From Intestinibacter sp. (GTDB taxonomy: Bacteria > Bacillota > Clostridia > Peptostreptococcales > Peptostreptococcaceae): DNA of 24,139 bases. Location of the stretch: assembly GCF_022780145.1 (NCBI RefSeq), contig NZ_JALEXO010000169.1, forward strand, positions 1-24,139. The letters are read 5' to 3'. A program made the translations under genes and the position numbers. The notes under the pieces are model-generated. The model made no database searches. It saw only the letters and a program-made list of their open reading frames with translations, and was not told the DNA's origin. How positions within the stretch are numbered: the first letter of the stretch is position 1; the number at the start of each line of letters is the position of its first letter. Shown here piece after piece: positions 1 through 7,963 of this stretch.

Positions 1-274
1 CTCCTTTAATCCCCCTTGAATATTTTTATACACCTTTAATATGAAGAAATCCTTTTCAAGACCCTTATTTTGACATATTACTTATTCATATCTATCAAAT
101 ACTATACAATATTTCCCTTTTTTTTACCATAACAAGATAAAAAGTTCTAATTTTCCAATATATATGTATTTTTAATTTATTTTAAATTTTTAGTAAATTA
201 ATTTTTTTATATTTTTTATTATCAATTGTTTTGTAATTTATTGCTCTTACCTCAGTAATTCCAAGCGATTACGT
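1..274. other. AT-rich intergenic region, upstream of a gene beyond the left edge
   Basis: No open frame of note lies here. Read on the minus strand, the region ends at bases 8-1 with TAAAGGAG, a good Shine-Dalgarno sequence. A minus-strand gene therefore probably starts a few bases outside the window, and this stretch would hold its promoter and leader. I found no minus-strand -35/-10 pair good enough to call. A plus-strand TTGACA at 70-75 has no convincing -10 and no plus-strand gene after it. No riboswitch or tRNA fold is recognisable. Confidence 0.5.
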
Positions 275-316
275 AAAAAAACTCTTCCTTTTCGAAATTT
301 TTTCTAGGAAGAGTTT
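275..316 (-). terminator. Intrinsic terminator after hemB
   Basis: On the minus strand an 11-bp perfect stem (arms 306-316 and 279-289, core CTCTTCC/GGAAGAG) encloses a 16-nt loop. It runs straight into a U-run read from 281 down to 275. It begins about 55 nt past the hemB stop and is the first strong terminator after the riboswitch terminator more than 17 kb upstream, so it probably ends the whole operon. A weaker T-run on the plus-strand side may give some activity in the other direction, but no plus-strand gene needs it. Confidence 0.85.
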
Positions 317-371
317 CATTAATTTTTTTATATTTTTTCTTATAAAAAATTTATAAATAAAATTTTATTTT

Positions 372-1340
372 TTAGTCAATCATTTTAGCTAAATCTTTCG
401 CAAAATAAGTAATTATGATTGTAGCTCCAGCTCTCTTTATAGACATTACAGCTTCGTAAATAGCAGCTTCACTTAGTAATCCCTTCTTAACTGCTTCTTT
501 TAGCATAGAATATTCTCCACTTACATTATAAGCAGCTATTGGTAGATCATAATTATCCTTAAATCTTCTTATTATATCTAAATAAGAAAGCGCTGGTTTT
601 ACCATTATTATGTCTGCACCTTCTTCTATGTCTAGGTCCGCTTCTATCATAGCTTCATTAGAGTTTGCTGGATCCATTTGATATGTTTTTCTGTCACCGA
701 ATGCTGGTGCTGAATTTGCAGCATCTCTAAATGGTCCATAAAATGCTGATGCGTATTTTGCACTATAAGCCATTATAGCTACAGTTTCAAATCCATTTTC
801 ATCTAATGCATTTCTAAGTGCACCTATTCTTCCATCCATCATATCAGAAGGAGCTACCATATCTGCACCTGCTTTAGCATAGCTTACTGCTATTTTTGAT
901 AAATATTCTAATGTCTTGTCGTTATCAACATATCCGTCCTCTGTAAGTATTCCACAGTGTCCGTGGCTTGTGTATTCGCACATGCATACATCACAGATTA
1001 CATCCATTTCTGGTGCGATTTCTTTTATTTTTCTTATACCTTGTTGTACAGCACCATTATCATTAAATGCTTCACTACCACAACAATCTTTTTTGCTGTC
1101 ATCAGGAACACCGAATAACAATACATGTTCTATTCCTAGTTCAACTAATTCTTTAATTTCATCTTCTAGTTTATCAACAGAAAAATGGTAAACACCCTCC
1201 ATAGAAGGAATCTCTCTCTTTATATTTTCGCCATCTACTATAAATAGAGGATAAATTAAATCTTCTTTTTGTAATTTTGTTTCTCTTACTAAATTTCTTA
1301 TAGCTTTTGTAGCTCTAAGTCTTCTTGGTCTTCTAATCAT
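372..1340 (-). CDS. hemB: Porphobilinogen synthase (5-aminolevulinate dehydratase)
   Basis: This 322-residue cytoplasmic enzyme condenses two 5-aminolevulinate molecules to porphobilinogen, a precursor of all tetrapyrroles. The length is normal for the family. The two Schiff-base lysines are visible: K195 in AYSAKYASAFYGPFRDAA and K248 in IIMVKPALSYLD. The segment CDVCMCEYTSHGHCG around residues 116-130 supplies the three cysteines (C119, C121, C129) of the zinc-dependent subtype. The start is ATG with GGGAG upstream at about 9 nt. It is the last gene of the riboswitch-headed operon, 46 nt after cobA/hemD, and a strong terminator follows. Being last although it acts near the start of the pathway, it may be the least transcribed gene of the run (inference). 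Confidence 0.96.
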   Translation of the reverse strand: MIRRPRRLRATKAIRNLVRETKLQKEDLIYPLFIVDGENIKREIPSMEGVYHFSVDKLEDEIKELVELGIEHVLLFGVPDDSKKDCCGSEAFNDNGAVQQGIRKIKEIAPEMDVICDVCMCEYTSHGHCGILTEDGYVDNDKTLEYLSKIAVSYAKAGADMVAPSDMMDGRIGALRNALDENGFETVAIMAYSAKYASAFYGPFRDAANSAPAFGDRKTYQMDPANSNEAMIEADLDIEEGADIIMVKPALSYLDIIRRFKDNYDLPIAAYNVSGEYSMLKEAVKKGLLSEAAIYEAVMSIKRAGATIIITYFAKDLAKMID

Positions 1341-1386
1341 TTTATCTCACTCCCATTAAATTATTTACTTCTATTAAATTAATATA

Positions 1387-2889
1387 CTAATTACACATAG
1401 CTTCTATCATACTTTCAATGGATGCCTTTTCTGATTCCTTATATACTTCTAAACCATTATCTAATATAGTTTTTGTAGTTATCTTTCCTATAGATATTAT
1501 TTTTGTATTAGATAATTTGGGTTTATTGTCTTCTCCTATTAAATTTATAAAGTTTTTCACAGTTGATGAACTAGCAAATGTTATATAATCTAAGTTTCCC
1601 TCTTCTAAAGCTTTTATAGCTTCATCTTTTTTACTGTCGTCCATCACACTTTCATATGTTATTACTTCTGTTACATTAGATATTTCGTTTAATTTATTCA
1701 CTAAGAAATCTCTAGCATTTTTAGCTCTAGGTATTAAAATCTTGTCTTCTTTAGTTACGATATCTTTTAATTCATCGTATAGAGATTCTCCTACAGCCTT
1801 TGATGGCACGATATCTGCCTTGATACCTCTTTTAGCTATGGCTTTAGATGTTGCTGAACCTATTGAACATACCTTTATATTTGCAAGTGCTCTGCAATCT
1901 AATCCCATTTCATATAGTTTATCAAAGAATATATCAACTCCATTTTTACTAGTCAAAACTAAGTATGTATAGTCTTTAAGGTTTTTGATTTGATTTTCTA
2001 ACTCAGTATTATTTTCAACCTTTTCGATTTTTATTGTAGGTATTTCTATAGGATTTCCACCTAAATCCATTATTCTCTCTACTAATTTACTATTTTGACT
2101 TCTCGATCTAGTCACCATTATATTTTTACCAAATAGAGGTTTCTTTTCAAAGAAGTTTAATTTTTCTCTAAGATTTACAACTGTTCCAACTACTATTAGT
2201 GTTGGTGGTTTGACTTGTTCTTTAGTAGCTACTTCATAAGCATCTTCAAGAGTTGCAGTAACTACTCTTTGATTGTAACGAGTCGCCCAACTTATAAAAG
2301 CAACTGGAGTATCTTTATCCATTCCTTCTCTTATTAGATTTTCGCTTATATTTTTTAGGTTTGATACTCCCATTAAAAATACAAGCGTGCCCTTCATATT
2401 TGCAAGTGCATTCCAGTTTATTTCAGGGTTTTCTTTGCCATCTTTTCTTAGATGTCCTGTTATAACATGAAATGATGATGCATGATCTCTATGAGTTATT
2501 GGAATGCCTGCATAGCAAAGACCACCTATTGCAGAAGTTACACCTGGTACTACTTCAAAATCTATACCTTCTGCTTGAAGAAGTTCTCCTTCTTCTCCAC
2601 CTCTACCAAAAACATAAGGGTCCCCACCTTTAAGTCTTGTTACTATTTTTCCTTCTAAAGCCTTGTCTGCTATTAATCTATTTATTTGATCCTGTGGCAA
2701 TAAATGATGGCTTGATGCTTTTCCAACATTTATAAACTCACATCCTTTTTTAGCTTCTTTTAAATAATTTATATTGGCAAGTCTGTCGTAAACTATAACA
2801 TCTGATTTTCTTATACATTCTAATCCCTTTAATGTTATTAATTTATAATCTCCAGGTCCTGCTCCCACTAAGTAAACTTTCCCCTTCAT
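1387..2889 (-). CDS. cobA-hemD: Fused uroporphyrinogen-III C-methyltransferase / uroporphyrinogen-III synthase
   Basis: This is a two-domain protein of 500 residues. Residues 1 to about 245 are a tetrapyrrole methylase of the SUMT type, with GAGPGD at 9-14, GGDPYVFGRGGEEGE from 88, PGVTSAIGG, and YAGIPITHRDHA. It methylates uroporphyrinogen III at C2 and C7 to precorrin-2. Residues from about 253 to the end are a HemD domain (IMVTRSRSQ near its start) that closes and inverts hydroxymethylbilane to uroporphyrinogen III. Such fusions are known in clostridia. No SirC/CysG N-terminal dehydrogenase domain is present, so precorrin-2 oxidation needs another protein. Its ATG overlaps the hemC stop by one base (TAATG), with AAAGGAG 11 nt upstream inside hemC, which suggests translational coupling. 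Confidence 0.95.
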   Translation of the reverse strand: MKGKVYLVGAGPGDYKLITLKGLECIRKSDVIVYDRLANINYLKEAKKGCEFINVGKASSHHLLPQDQINRLIADKALEGKIVTRLKGGDPYVFGRGGEEGELLQAEGIDFEVVPGVTSAIGGLCYAGIPITHRDHASSFHVITGHLRKDGKENPEINWNALANMKGTLVFLMGVSNLKNISENLIREGMDKDTPVAFISWATRYNQRVVTATLEDAYEVATKEQVKPPTLIVVGTVVNLREKLNFFEKKPLFGKNIMVTRSRSQNSKLVERIMDLGGNPIEIPTIKIEKVENNTELENQIKNLKDYTYLVLTSKNGVDIFFDKLYEMGLDCRALANIKVCSIGSATSKAIAKRGIKADIVPSKAVGESLYDELKDIVTKEDKILIPRAKNARDFLVNKLNEISNVTEVITYESVMDDSKKDEAIKALEEGNLDYITFASSSTVKNFINLIGEDNKPKLSNTKIISIGKITTKTILDNGLEVYKESEKASIESMIEAMCN

Positions 2890-3785
2890 TATTTTCTAAA
2901 CTCCTTTAATACACTTTTCGCTAATTCGTATCCTATTTTTGGTGCATCCTCTATAGTTCCTTCTTGAGATTGAATTATGATTTTCTTGCCATCTCCATCT
3001 CCGTAAAGACCAGTCAATTTAATCTTATCTCCATCTATATCACAGTAAGCACCCATAGGTATATGACAACTCCCATCTACACCTATTAAGAAACCTCTCT
3101 CTGCATCTATTTGAACCTTTGTAATATCGTCCTTTATAGAATTTATTATGCTTTCAGTTTCTTCGTCATTTTCTCTAATTTCAAGAGCTAATATTCCTTG
3201 TGCAGGAGCAGGTAGCATAATGTGAGTTGGTATATAATAATCTATTTTTTCTTCTAAGCCAGCTCTCTTTAATCCTGATGCTGCTAGTACTACACCGTCA
3301 AGATTTTCTGTTTCGATTTTCTTTATTCTTGTTTCGATGTTTCCTCTTATAGGTACGATTTCTAGGTCAGGTCTATGTTTTAGTAATTGGTATTTTCTTC
3401 TTTTACTTCCTGTACCTATTCTTGCACCCTTAGGTAAATCTTCTATGCTTTTATATCCTTCCTTGAATATAAGGACATCTCTTGGGTCCTCTCTCTTTGG
3501 AGAGCTCGCAAATTTAAGCCCCTCTGGAAGGTATGATGGCATGTCCTTCATACTGTGAACTGCCATATCTATTTCTTTATTTAAAAGGCTTTTTTCGATT
3601 TCTTTTACGAATAAGCCCTTATCTCCTATTTTATCTAGTGGTAGATCCTTTATTAAATCGCCTTTAGTTTTTATGATTTTTACCTCAAATTCAACATCTG
3701 GGTTTGCCTTTTTTAGTTCATCTACAACCCAATTAGTTTGAATGAGAGCTAAATTACTACCTCTAGTTCCTACTACTATTTTCAT
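2889..3785 (-). CDS. hemC: Hydroxymethylbilane synthase (porphobilinogen deaminase)
   Basis: The enzyme polymerises four porphobilinogens into the linear tetrapyrrole hydroxymethylbilane. The sequence shows the N-terminal GTRGSNLALIQT, the HSMKDMP segment whose aspartate (D81) is the catalytic acid, the arginine-rich IGTGSKRRKYQL and PIRGNIETR, and GSCHIP, whose cysteine (C240) would carry the dipyrromethane cofactor. Length is 298 residues, usual for bacteria. A TTG at 3788 also opens the frame, but the ATG at 3785 sits 8 nt from AAGGAG and is preferred. The gene follows cbiL by about 30 nt and is joined to cobA/hemD by a one-base overlap, so the two consecutive steps are encoded together. 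Confidence 0.95.
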   Translation of the reverse strand: MKIVVGTRGSNLALIQTNWVVDELKKANPDVEFEVKIIKTKGDLIKDLPLDKIGDKGLFVKEIEKSLLNKEIDMAVHSMKDMPSYLPEGLKFASSPKREDPRDVLIFKEGYKSIEDLPKGARIGTGSKRRKYQLLKHRPDLEIVPIRGNIETRIKKIETENLDGVVLAASGLKRAGLEEKIDYYIPTHIMLPAPAQGILALEIRENDEETESIINSIKDDITKVQIDAERGFLIGVDGSCHIPMGAYCDIDGDKIKLTGLYGDGDGKKIIIQSQEGTIEDAPKIGYELAKSVLKEFRK

Positions 3786-3817
3786 CAATATATCTCCTTA
3801 AATCTTTTCTAAGATTA

Positions 3818-4525
3818 TTATTTTATTTTGTTGTTTTTATTTACTAATATTGTAGAAAAATATGATATTTTTTCTTGTAGATGAACATCTCTTAAGTCTT
3901 TGTAAACTACTTCTCTATCTTGAGATGAATTACTTACTAAAATAGCATTATCTATTAAATTGTATTTTTCTAGCTTTTCTATTATTTGTTTGAAGTTCTT
4001 ATACACCTTCATAAGAACCATACAGTCATATTTTTGTAATGCTTCATCTATTTTTTCTTCTTCCATAGTGCATGGTATTACTATAAGTGGATCTGTATCC
4101 ATAACTAGTGGGAAGTTTTGATTTGATGCTATATTTGAAAATGAAGATATTCCAGGAATAGTTTCAACCTCTATTTCATCTATTAATCTCTCCATTACAT
4201 ATACGTATGTGCTGTATATCATAGGATCTCCTAAAGTTATAAATCCTACATTTTTCCCGCCTTTTACATCTGTTACAATTTCCTCAGCTACTTGATCCCA
4301 TGCAGCCATTTTTTCAACACTGTCTGAATTCATTGGAAAGTGTCTTTGTTTTATTTCAACGGTATCAGGTATATATTCTTTTACTATTGATAGTGCTAAG
4401 CTATCTGTTCCTTTTTTTGGTTCTGGTGTATATAATATATCTAATATTTTAAATGTATTTACTGCTTTAACTGTTACAAGAGAGCTATCTCCTGGTCCAG
4501 TCCCTATTCCATAAAATTTTGCCAT
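3818..4525 (-). CDS. cbiL: Cobalt-factor II C20-methyltransferase
   Basis: This is a SAM-dependent tetrapyrrole methylase of 235 residues, the usual size. It shows the family N-terminal glycine loop GIGTGPGD at 6-13, GDPMIYSTY from about 99, and ETIPGISSFSNIA from about 121. The combination of GTGPGD and the phrase GDPMIYSTYVYV is typical of CobI/CbiL rather than CbiF or CbiH. In the anaerobic pathway it methylates C20 of cobalt-sirohydrochlorin. It directly follows cbiK (gap of 37 nt), the chelatase that makes its substrate. The assignment to C20 rests on sequence resemblance and on the other methylases in this operon being accounted for. Confidence 0.92.
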   Translation of the reverse strand: MAKFYGIGTGPGDSSLVTVKAVNTFKILDILYTPEPKKGTDSLALSIVKEYIPDTVEIKQRHFPMNSDSVEKMAAWDQVAEEIVTDVKGGKNVGFITLGDPMIYSTYVYVMERLIDEIEVETIPGISSFSNIASNQNFPLVMDTDPLIVIPCTMEEEKIDEALQKYDCMVLMKVYKNFKQIIEKLEKYNLIDNAILVSNSSQDREVVYKDLRDVHLQEKISYFSTILVNKNNKIK

Positions 4526-4562
4526 TATATTTCCTCCAATAGTATGTTTTTTATTATGTTAA

Positions 4563-5348
4563 TTAGTCTTCTAATTCCTTTGCACAATCTAATGCATGAC
4601 TCACAAATTTATCTTGTATAGCTGGATATTCACCTAAGCCTTGTAGGTGTATATTTACTTTAAAGCCTTCCTTTTCTAATATAGTCTTCCATGAATCTTC
4701 TTCATCACTCGCCATATCATTAGTCGCATGGTCTCCTGCAACTAACATAAAAGGCATTACATCTACAGTTTTTATGTTGTCAGCTTTTAGTTTTTTGATT
4801 ACTTGTTCTAATTCAGGATATCCTTCAACTGTACCTATATATACATTCATGTCGTTATCTCTAAACATGTATTCTAAAGCTGGATAAGCTGAATGGCTTT
4901 CATGTGTAGTTCCATGACCCATAAATACTACTGCTTCGTCTGGTTGGATTATATCTAATTGTTTTTTTACAGCGTCAACAGTTTCTCTATAATCGTCTAT
5001 TGTAGTTAGAAGCGGTCTTCCTAAAGCTATTTTTTTGAATTTAGGCTTAAAGCTTTCAACTTGTTCCTTTAATTTGTTGTATTCTTCACCACAGATTATA
5101 TGTAGAGTTTGAACTACAACCTCTTCATATCCTGCATCAGCTAATTTTTGTAGAGCTTCAACTGGATTATCTATGAACATATTATCTCTTTTCTTTAATT
5201 TATTTATTATCATATTAGAAGTAAATGCTCTATAAAAATCGTATTCTTCTAATTTTTCGCTTATTTTTCTCTCACAAACCTCTATTGTTTTTTTTCTAGT
5301 TTCATGGTAGCTTGTACCAAAACTTACTACTAATACTGCTTTTTTCAT
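4563..5348 (-). CDS. cbiK: Anaerobic sirohydrochlorin cobaltochelatase
   Basis: The enzyme inserts Co2+ into sirohydrochlorin, the step that defines the early-cobalt route. I place the start at 5348, not at the longer frame opening at 5405. The inner ATG has AAGGAG 8 nt upstream, the outer one has none, and the protein then begins MKKAVLVVSFGTS as the family does. With this start of 261 residues the key residues fall at H145 (MGHGTTH), E175 (GTVEGYPEL) and H207 (AGDHATND), the same numbers as the active-site residues described for Salmonella CbiK. No signal peptide is visible, so it is the cytoplasmic type. It lies between cbiJ and cbiL. Confidence 0.95.
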   Translation of the reverse strand: MKKAVLVVSFGTSYHETRKKTIEVCERKISEKLEEYDFYRAFTSNMIINKLKKRDNMFIDNPVEALQKLADAGYEEVVVQTLHIICGEEYNKLKEQVESFKPKFKKIALGRPLLTTIDDYRETVDAVKKQLDIIQPDEAVVFMGHGTTHESHSAYPALEYMFRDNDMNVYIGTVEGYPELEQVIKKLKADNIKTVDVMPFMLVAGDHATNDMASDEEDSWKTILEKEGFKVNIHLQGLGEYPAIQDKFVSHALDCAKELED

Positions 5349-5409
5349 TTTTAATTTCTCCTTAATACTAATTTCTCCTCGAATTTGAAAATTAAATATC
5401 GCCATAAAA

Positions 5410-6156
5410 CTATATTACTTTTTCTATATCTTCTATTTTATTTATAACCCTTGGATAATCTATTTGCTTTCTAGATATTATTACAACTGGTATATTTAAG
5501 GCTTTACATGCGTTTACCTTTTCTAAAAACCCTCCTGCTACTCCACTTTCCTTTGTAATCAATAAATCTATATTGTACTGTTTATAAGTAGCAATATTCA
5601 TCTCTTCAGAAAAAGGTCCCTTCATAGCGATGATATTATCGGCATTAAGCCCTAGTTCTTCACAGCTTGTAAGAACTTCACTTGTTGGCAACACTCTCGC
5701 TATTAAATTTTTGCCTTTTAATAGCTCTATATATTTGTCTAAATTCTTGCTTCCTGTTCCGATAAATATGTTATTGCCTTTTTCACTTGCAATTTTGCAA
5801 GCTTCTTCTATATTTTCAACTATATATTTATTTTCGTAGTCTATTTGCTTTATAAGAGATTCTCTCTCGAATCTCACATAATCTACATTTGATATCTTAG
5901 AACATTCTATCGCATTACTAGATACAACAGTCGCATAAGGATGTGTTGCATCTATTATTTGAGTTATGTTCTTTTCTTCTATTAAAGATACCATATCTTC
6001 TATTGTAAGCTTTCCTAAAAATACATTGTCTGTAGCTTTTTTTGCAATATCTCTGCCGTACTCTGTTGTAACTGAGACTATATACTCTAAATTCATGTCG
6101 TTTAATTTATTGCAAATATTTATGCTATCAGATGTTCCACCTAATACTAAAATCAT
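5410..6156 (-). CDS. cbiJ: Cobalt-precorrin-6A reductase
   Basis: This 248-residue protein belongs to the CobK/CbiJ family, which reduces the macrocycle of (cobalt-)precorrin-6A with a nicotinamide cofactor. Visible signatures are the N-terminal nucleotide loop ILVLGGTSDS, the segment DATHPYA, FIGTGSKNL in the middle, ARVLPTSEV, and the C-terminal TKESGVAGGFLEK. The length matches the family. It lies 14 nt after cbiH and just before cbiK. Assignment is by family motifs; there is no other oxidoreductase in the operon to confuse it with. Confidence 0.92.
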   Translation of the reverse strand: MILVLGGTSDSINICNKLNDMNLEYIVSVTTEYGRDIAKKATDNVFLGKLTIEDMVSLIEEKNITQIIDATHPYATVVSSNAIECSKISNVDYVRFERESLIKQIDYENKYIVENIEEACKIASEKGNNIFIGTGSKNLDKYIELLKGKNLIARVLPTSEVLTSCEELGLNADNIIAMKGPFSEEMNIATYKQYNIDLLITKESGVAGGFLEKVNACKALNIPVVIISRKQIDYPRVINKIEDIEKVI

Positions 6157-6170
6157 GATATGTATCCCCT

Positions 6171-6896
6171 CTATACAGTATATCCTCTAGGAGTTATCAT
6201 TAAATCGTCTTTTACGTATGTAGATTTGTTTCCTATTATAACCATAGTAGTCATATCAACTCTTTCAAAATCCATTGTATCGAAAGTGCATATGAATTTT
6301 TCTTGATCTGCTCTTCCTACGTCTTTTACTATTCCTACAGGAGTTGAACCGTCTTTGAATTCTCCCATTATTTTAAATGCTTTTGCTAGATGTTCGCTTC
6401 TACCTTTACTTCTTGGGTTGTATAGACAGATTACAAAATCAGCTTCTGCAGCTAATCTAAGTCTCTTTTCTATAACTTCCCATGGTGTCATTAAATCACT
6501 TAGACTTATATGACAGAAGTCGTGCATTATAGGTGCTCCTAATACAGCAGCTGCTCCTATACTAGCAGTAACCCCTGGTACCACTTTAACTGGTATATCT
6601 AAATTTTGTTTAGTTATTAATTCAAGTATAAGACCTGCCATTCCATAGATTCCAGCATCTCCACTACTTATTACAGCGACTTTTTTGCCAGTTTTAGCTA
6701 TGTCGATAGCATCTTGGCATCTGTCTACTTCTTTTCTCATTCCATTTTGAACTACTTCTTTGTCTTTTATAAAATCTTCAACCAATTTTATATATGTTTT
6801 ATAGCCAACTATTACTTCTGCGTCTTCCATTGCTGCTATTGCTTCCTGTGTCATTAAATCTCTACTTCCAGGTCCTATTCCTATAACGTATATCAT
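6171..6896 (-). CDS. cbiH: Cobalt-factor III (precorrin-3B) C17-methyltransferase
   Basis: This SAM-dependent tetrapyrrole methylase of 241 residues catalyses C17 methylation with ring contraction. It has GIGPGSRDLMT at 6-16, ISSGDAGIYGMAG at 76-88, VPGVTASIGAAAVLGAP, and the subgroup marks SLSDLMTPWEVIEKRL (from 131) and YNPRSKGR (159-166). The last two set CbiH/CobJ apart from other corrin methylases. Its ATG overlaps the cbiG stop as ATGA (4 nt), so translation of the two is probably coupled. CbiG acts next on the ring-contracted product, so the overlap joins consecutive steps. Confidence 0.94.
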   Translation of the reverse strand: MIYVIGIGPGSRDLMTQEAIAAMEDAEVIVGYKTYIKLVEDFIKDKEVVQNGMRKEVDRCQDAIDIAKTGKKVAVISSGDAGIYGMAGLILELITKQNLDIPVKVVPGVTASIGAAAVLGAPIMHDFCHISLSDLMTPWEVIEKRLRLAAEADFVICLYNPRSKGRSEHLAKAFKIMGEFKDGSTPVGIVKDVGRADQEKFICTFDTMDFERVDMTTMVIIGNKSTYVKDDLMITPRGYTV

Positions 6897-7963
6897 TTGT
6901 TCACTCTCCCTGCCGAAAATGTTATTCCAGTATATTTTTGTTTTTCAATAATCATATTACCTTCACTAAGTAAATGTGCACATGGTTCTGCCACTGAGTA
7001 CACACCGACGTTCTTTTTCACCCATTCTGATTTTCCGTATAAATGGTCGACTTTTGAAATTTCTTCTACAGTGAAGGTATTAAATGGTACATTTAAATAT
7101 TTTGCAAGCTCGATTATTGCTTGTTCGTCTTTTTTTACATCTATGCTACCTATAGCTTTTATAGCATTTATATCTATGTTATTCGTATGTAAAAACTCTT
7201 TTAGAGAATTTCTCATATGTGTGCTGTCGATGTTTCGTTTACATCCTACACCTAGTACGATATCTTTTGGAACTAATTTTATTATGTTTTCGTTTTTGAA
7301 ATTTAGATTTTCTTTATCGCTTACTACAACTATAGTTTCTATATTTTCTATTGTATCTACATCTTGGCGTTTCAAAAGTTTAAATCCTCTTGTATCGACA
7401 TCGTAATCTCCATCTAGGAATAATCCCACTGGCTTGTTATTTACTATCATGGAATTTACTTTTAATACATTGTCTCTAAAGTTTTCTATATATCCATTTA
7501 GTTTTTTTGCCATCATATCTAATGAAGATTTGTTGTTTACATCTGTAGCTGTAGTTATAACTGGGTTGGCGCCGATTAAATGGCTTATGTATAAAGTCAT
7601 TTCATTTGCTCCACCCATATGGCCACTTAGTAAGCTTATTACATTAGTTCCTCTCTCGTCTGTCACTATTACAGCTGGATCTTCGAATTTACTTTGTATC
7701 AAAGGAGCGATTGTTCTAACTACGATTCCTGTCGCCATAATAAATACTATATATCTGTATTTATTAAATATTGTTGGAACAAAATCTTTTAGCTTCTCAT
7801 ATATTCTAATTACGCCTTTACTAGACTCCTGTAACTCATCTTCGCTCTTCTTTTTAACAAAATAAATCTGACCTTCATTTAACTCTCTTTGCAATTTTAA
7901 AGCTAAATTTTTTCCATTTTGAGTTATGCAAATAATAGCAATTTTATTATTTTCTGTATTCAT
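6893..7963 (-). CDS. cbiG: Cobalt-precorrin-5A hydrolase
   Basis: CbiG opens the delta-lactone of cobalt-precorrin-5A and releases the C20 two-carbon fragment as acetaldehyde in the anaerobic pathway. The protein shows an N-terminal region with MATGIVVRTIAPL, a central domain with ISLLSGHMGGANE, and a C-terminal domain opening with VLGVGCKRN. This is the usual three-part CbiG of about 350 residues. I choose the ATG at 7963 (356 residues), with AAGGA at 8 nt, over the upstream ATG at 7981, which lacks a binding site. It overlaps the end of cbiF by 17 nt and the start of cbiH by 4 nt. Confidence 0.93.
   Translation of the reverse strand: MNTENNKIAIICITQNGKNLALKLQRELNEGQIYFVKKKSEDELQESSKGVIRIYEKLKDFVPTIFNKYRYIVFIMATGIVVRTIAPLIQSKFEDPAVIVTDERGTNVISLLSGHMGGANEMTLYISHLIGANPVITTATDVNNKSSLDMMAKKLNGYIENFRDNVLKVNSMIVNNKPVGLFLDGDYDVDTRGFKLLKRQDVDTIENIETIVVVSDKENLNFKNENIIKLVPKDIVLGVGCKRNIDSTHMRNSLKEFLHTNNIDINAIKAIGSIDVKKDEQAIIELAKYLNVPFNTFTVEEISKVDHLYGKSEWVKKNVGVYSVAEPCAHLLSEGNMIIEKQKYTGITFSAGRVNK

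Noticed and set aside
70..98. Plus-strand TTGACA with TATCAA 17 nt later
   Set aside because: No plus-strand gene follows and the -10 is weak; likely chance in AT-rich DNA.
1341..1386. Possible regulatory element between cobA/hemD and hemB
   Set aside because: The 46-nt gap shows no promoter or stable fold beyond the hemB ribosome binding site.
6897..7406. Plus-strand open frame of 169 codons
   Set aside because: It lies entirely antisense to cbiG, has hydrophobic low-complexity composition typical of antisense to AT-rich genes, and has no convincing binding site or relatives.
7434..7865. Plus-strand open frame of 143 codons
   Set aside because: Antisense to the N-terminal part of cbiG; same reasons.
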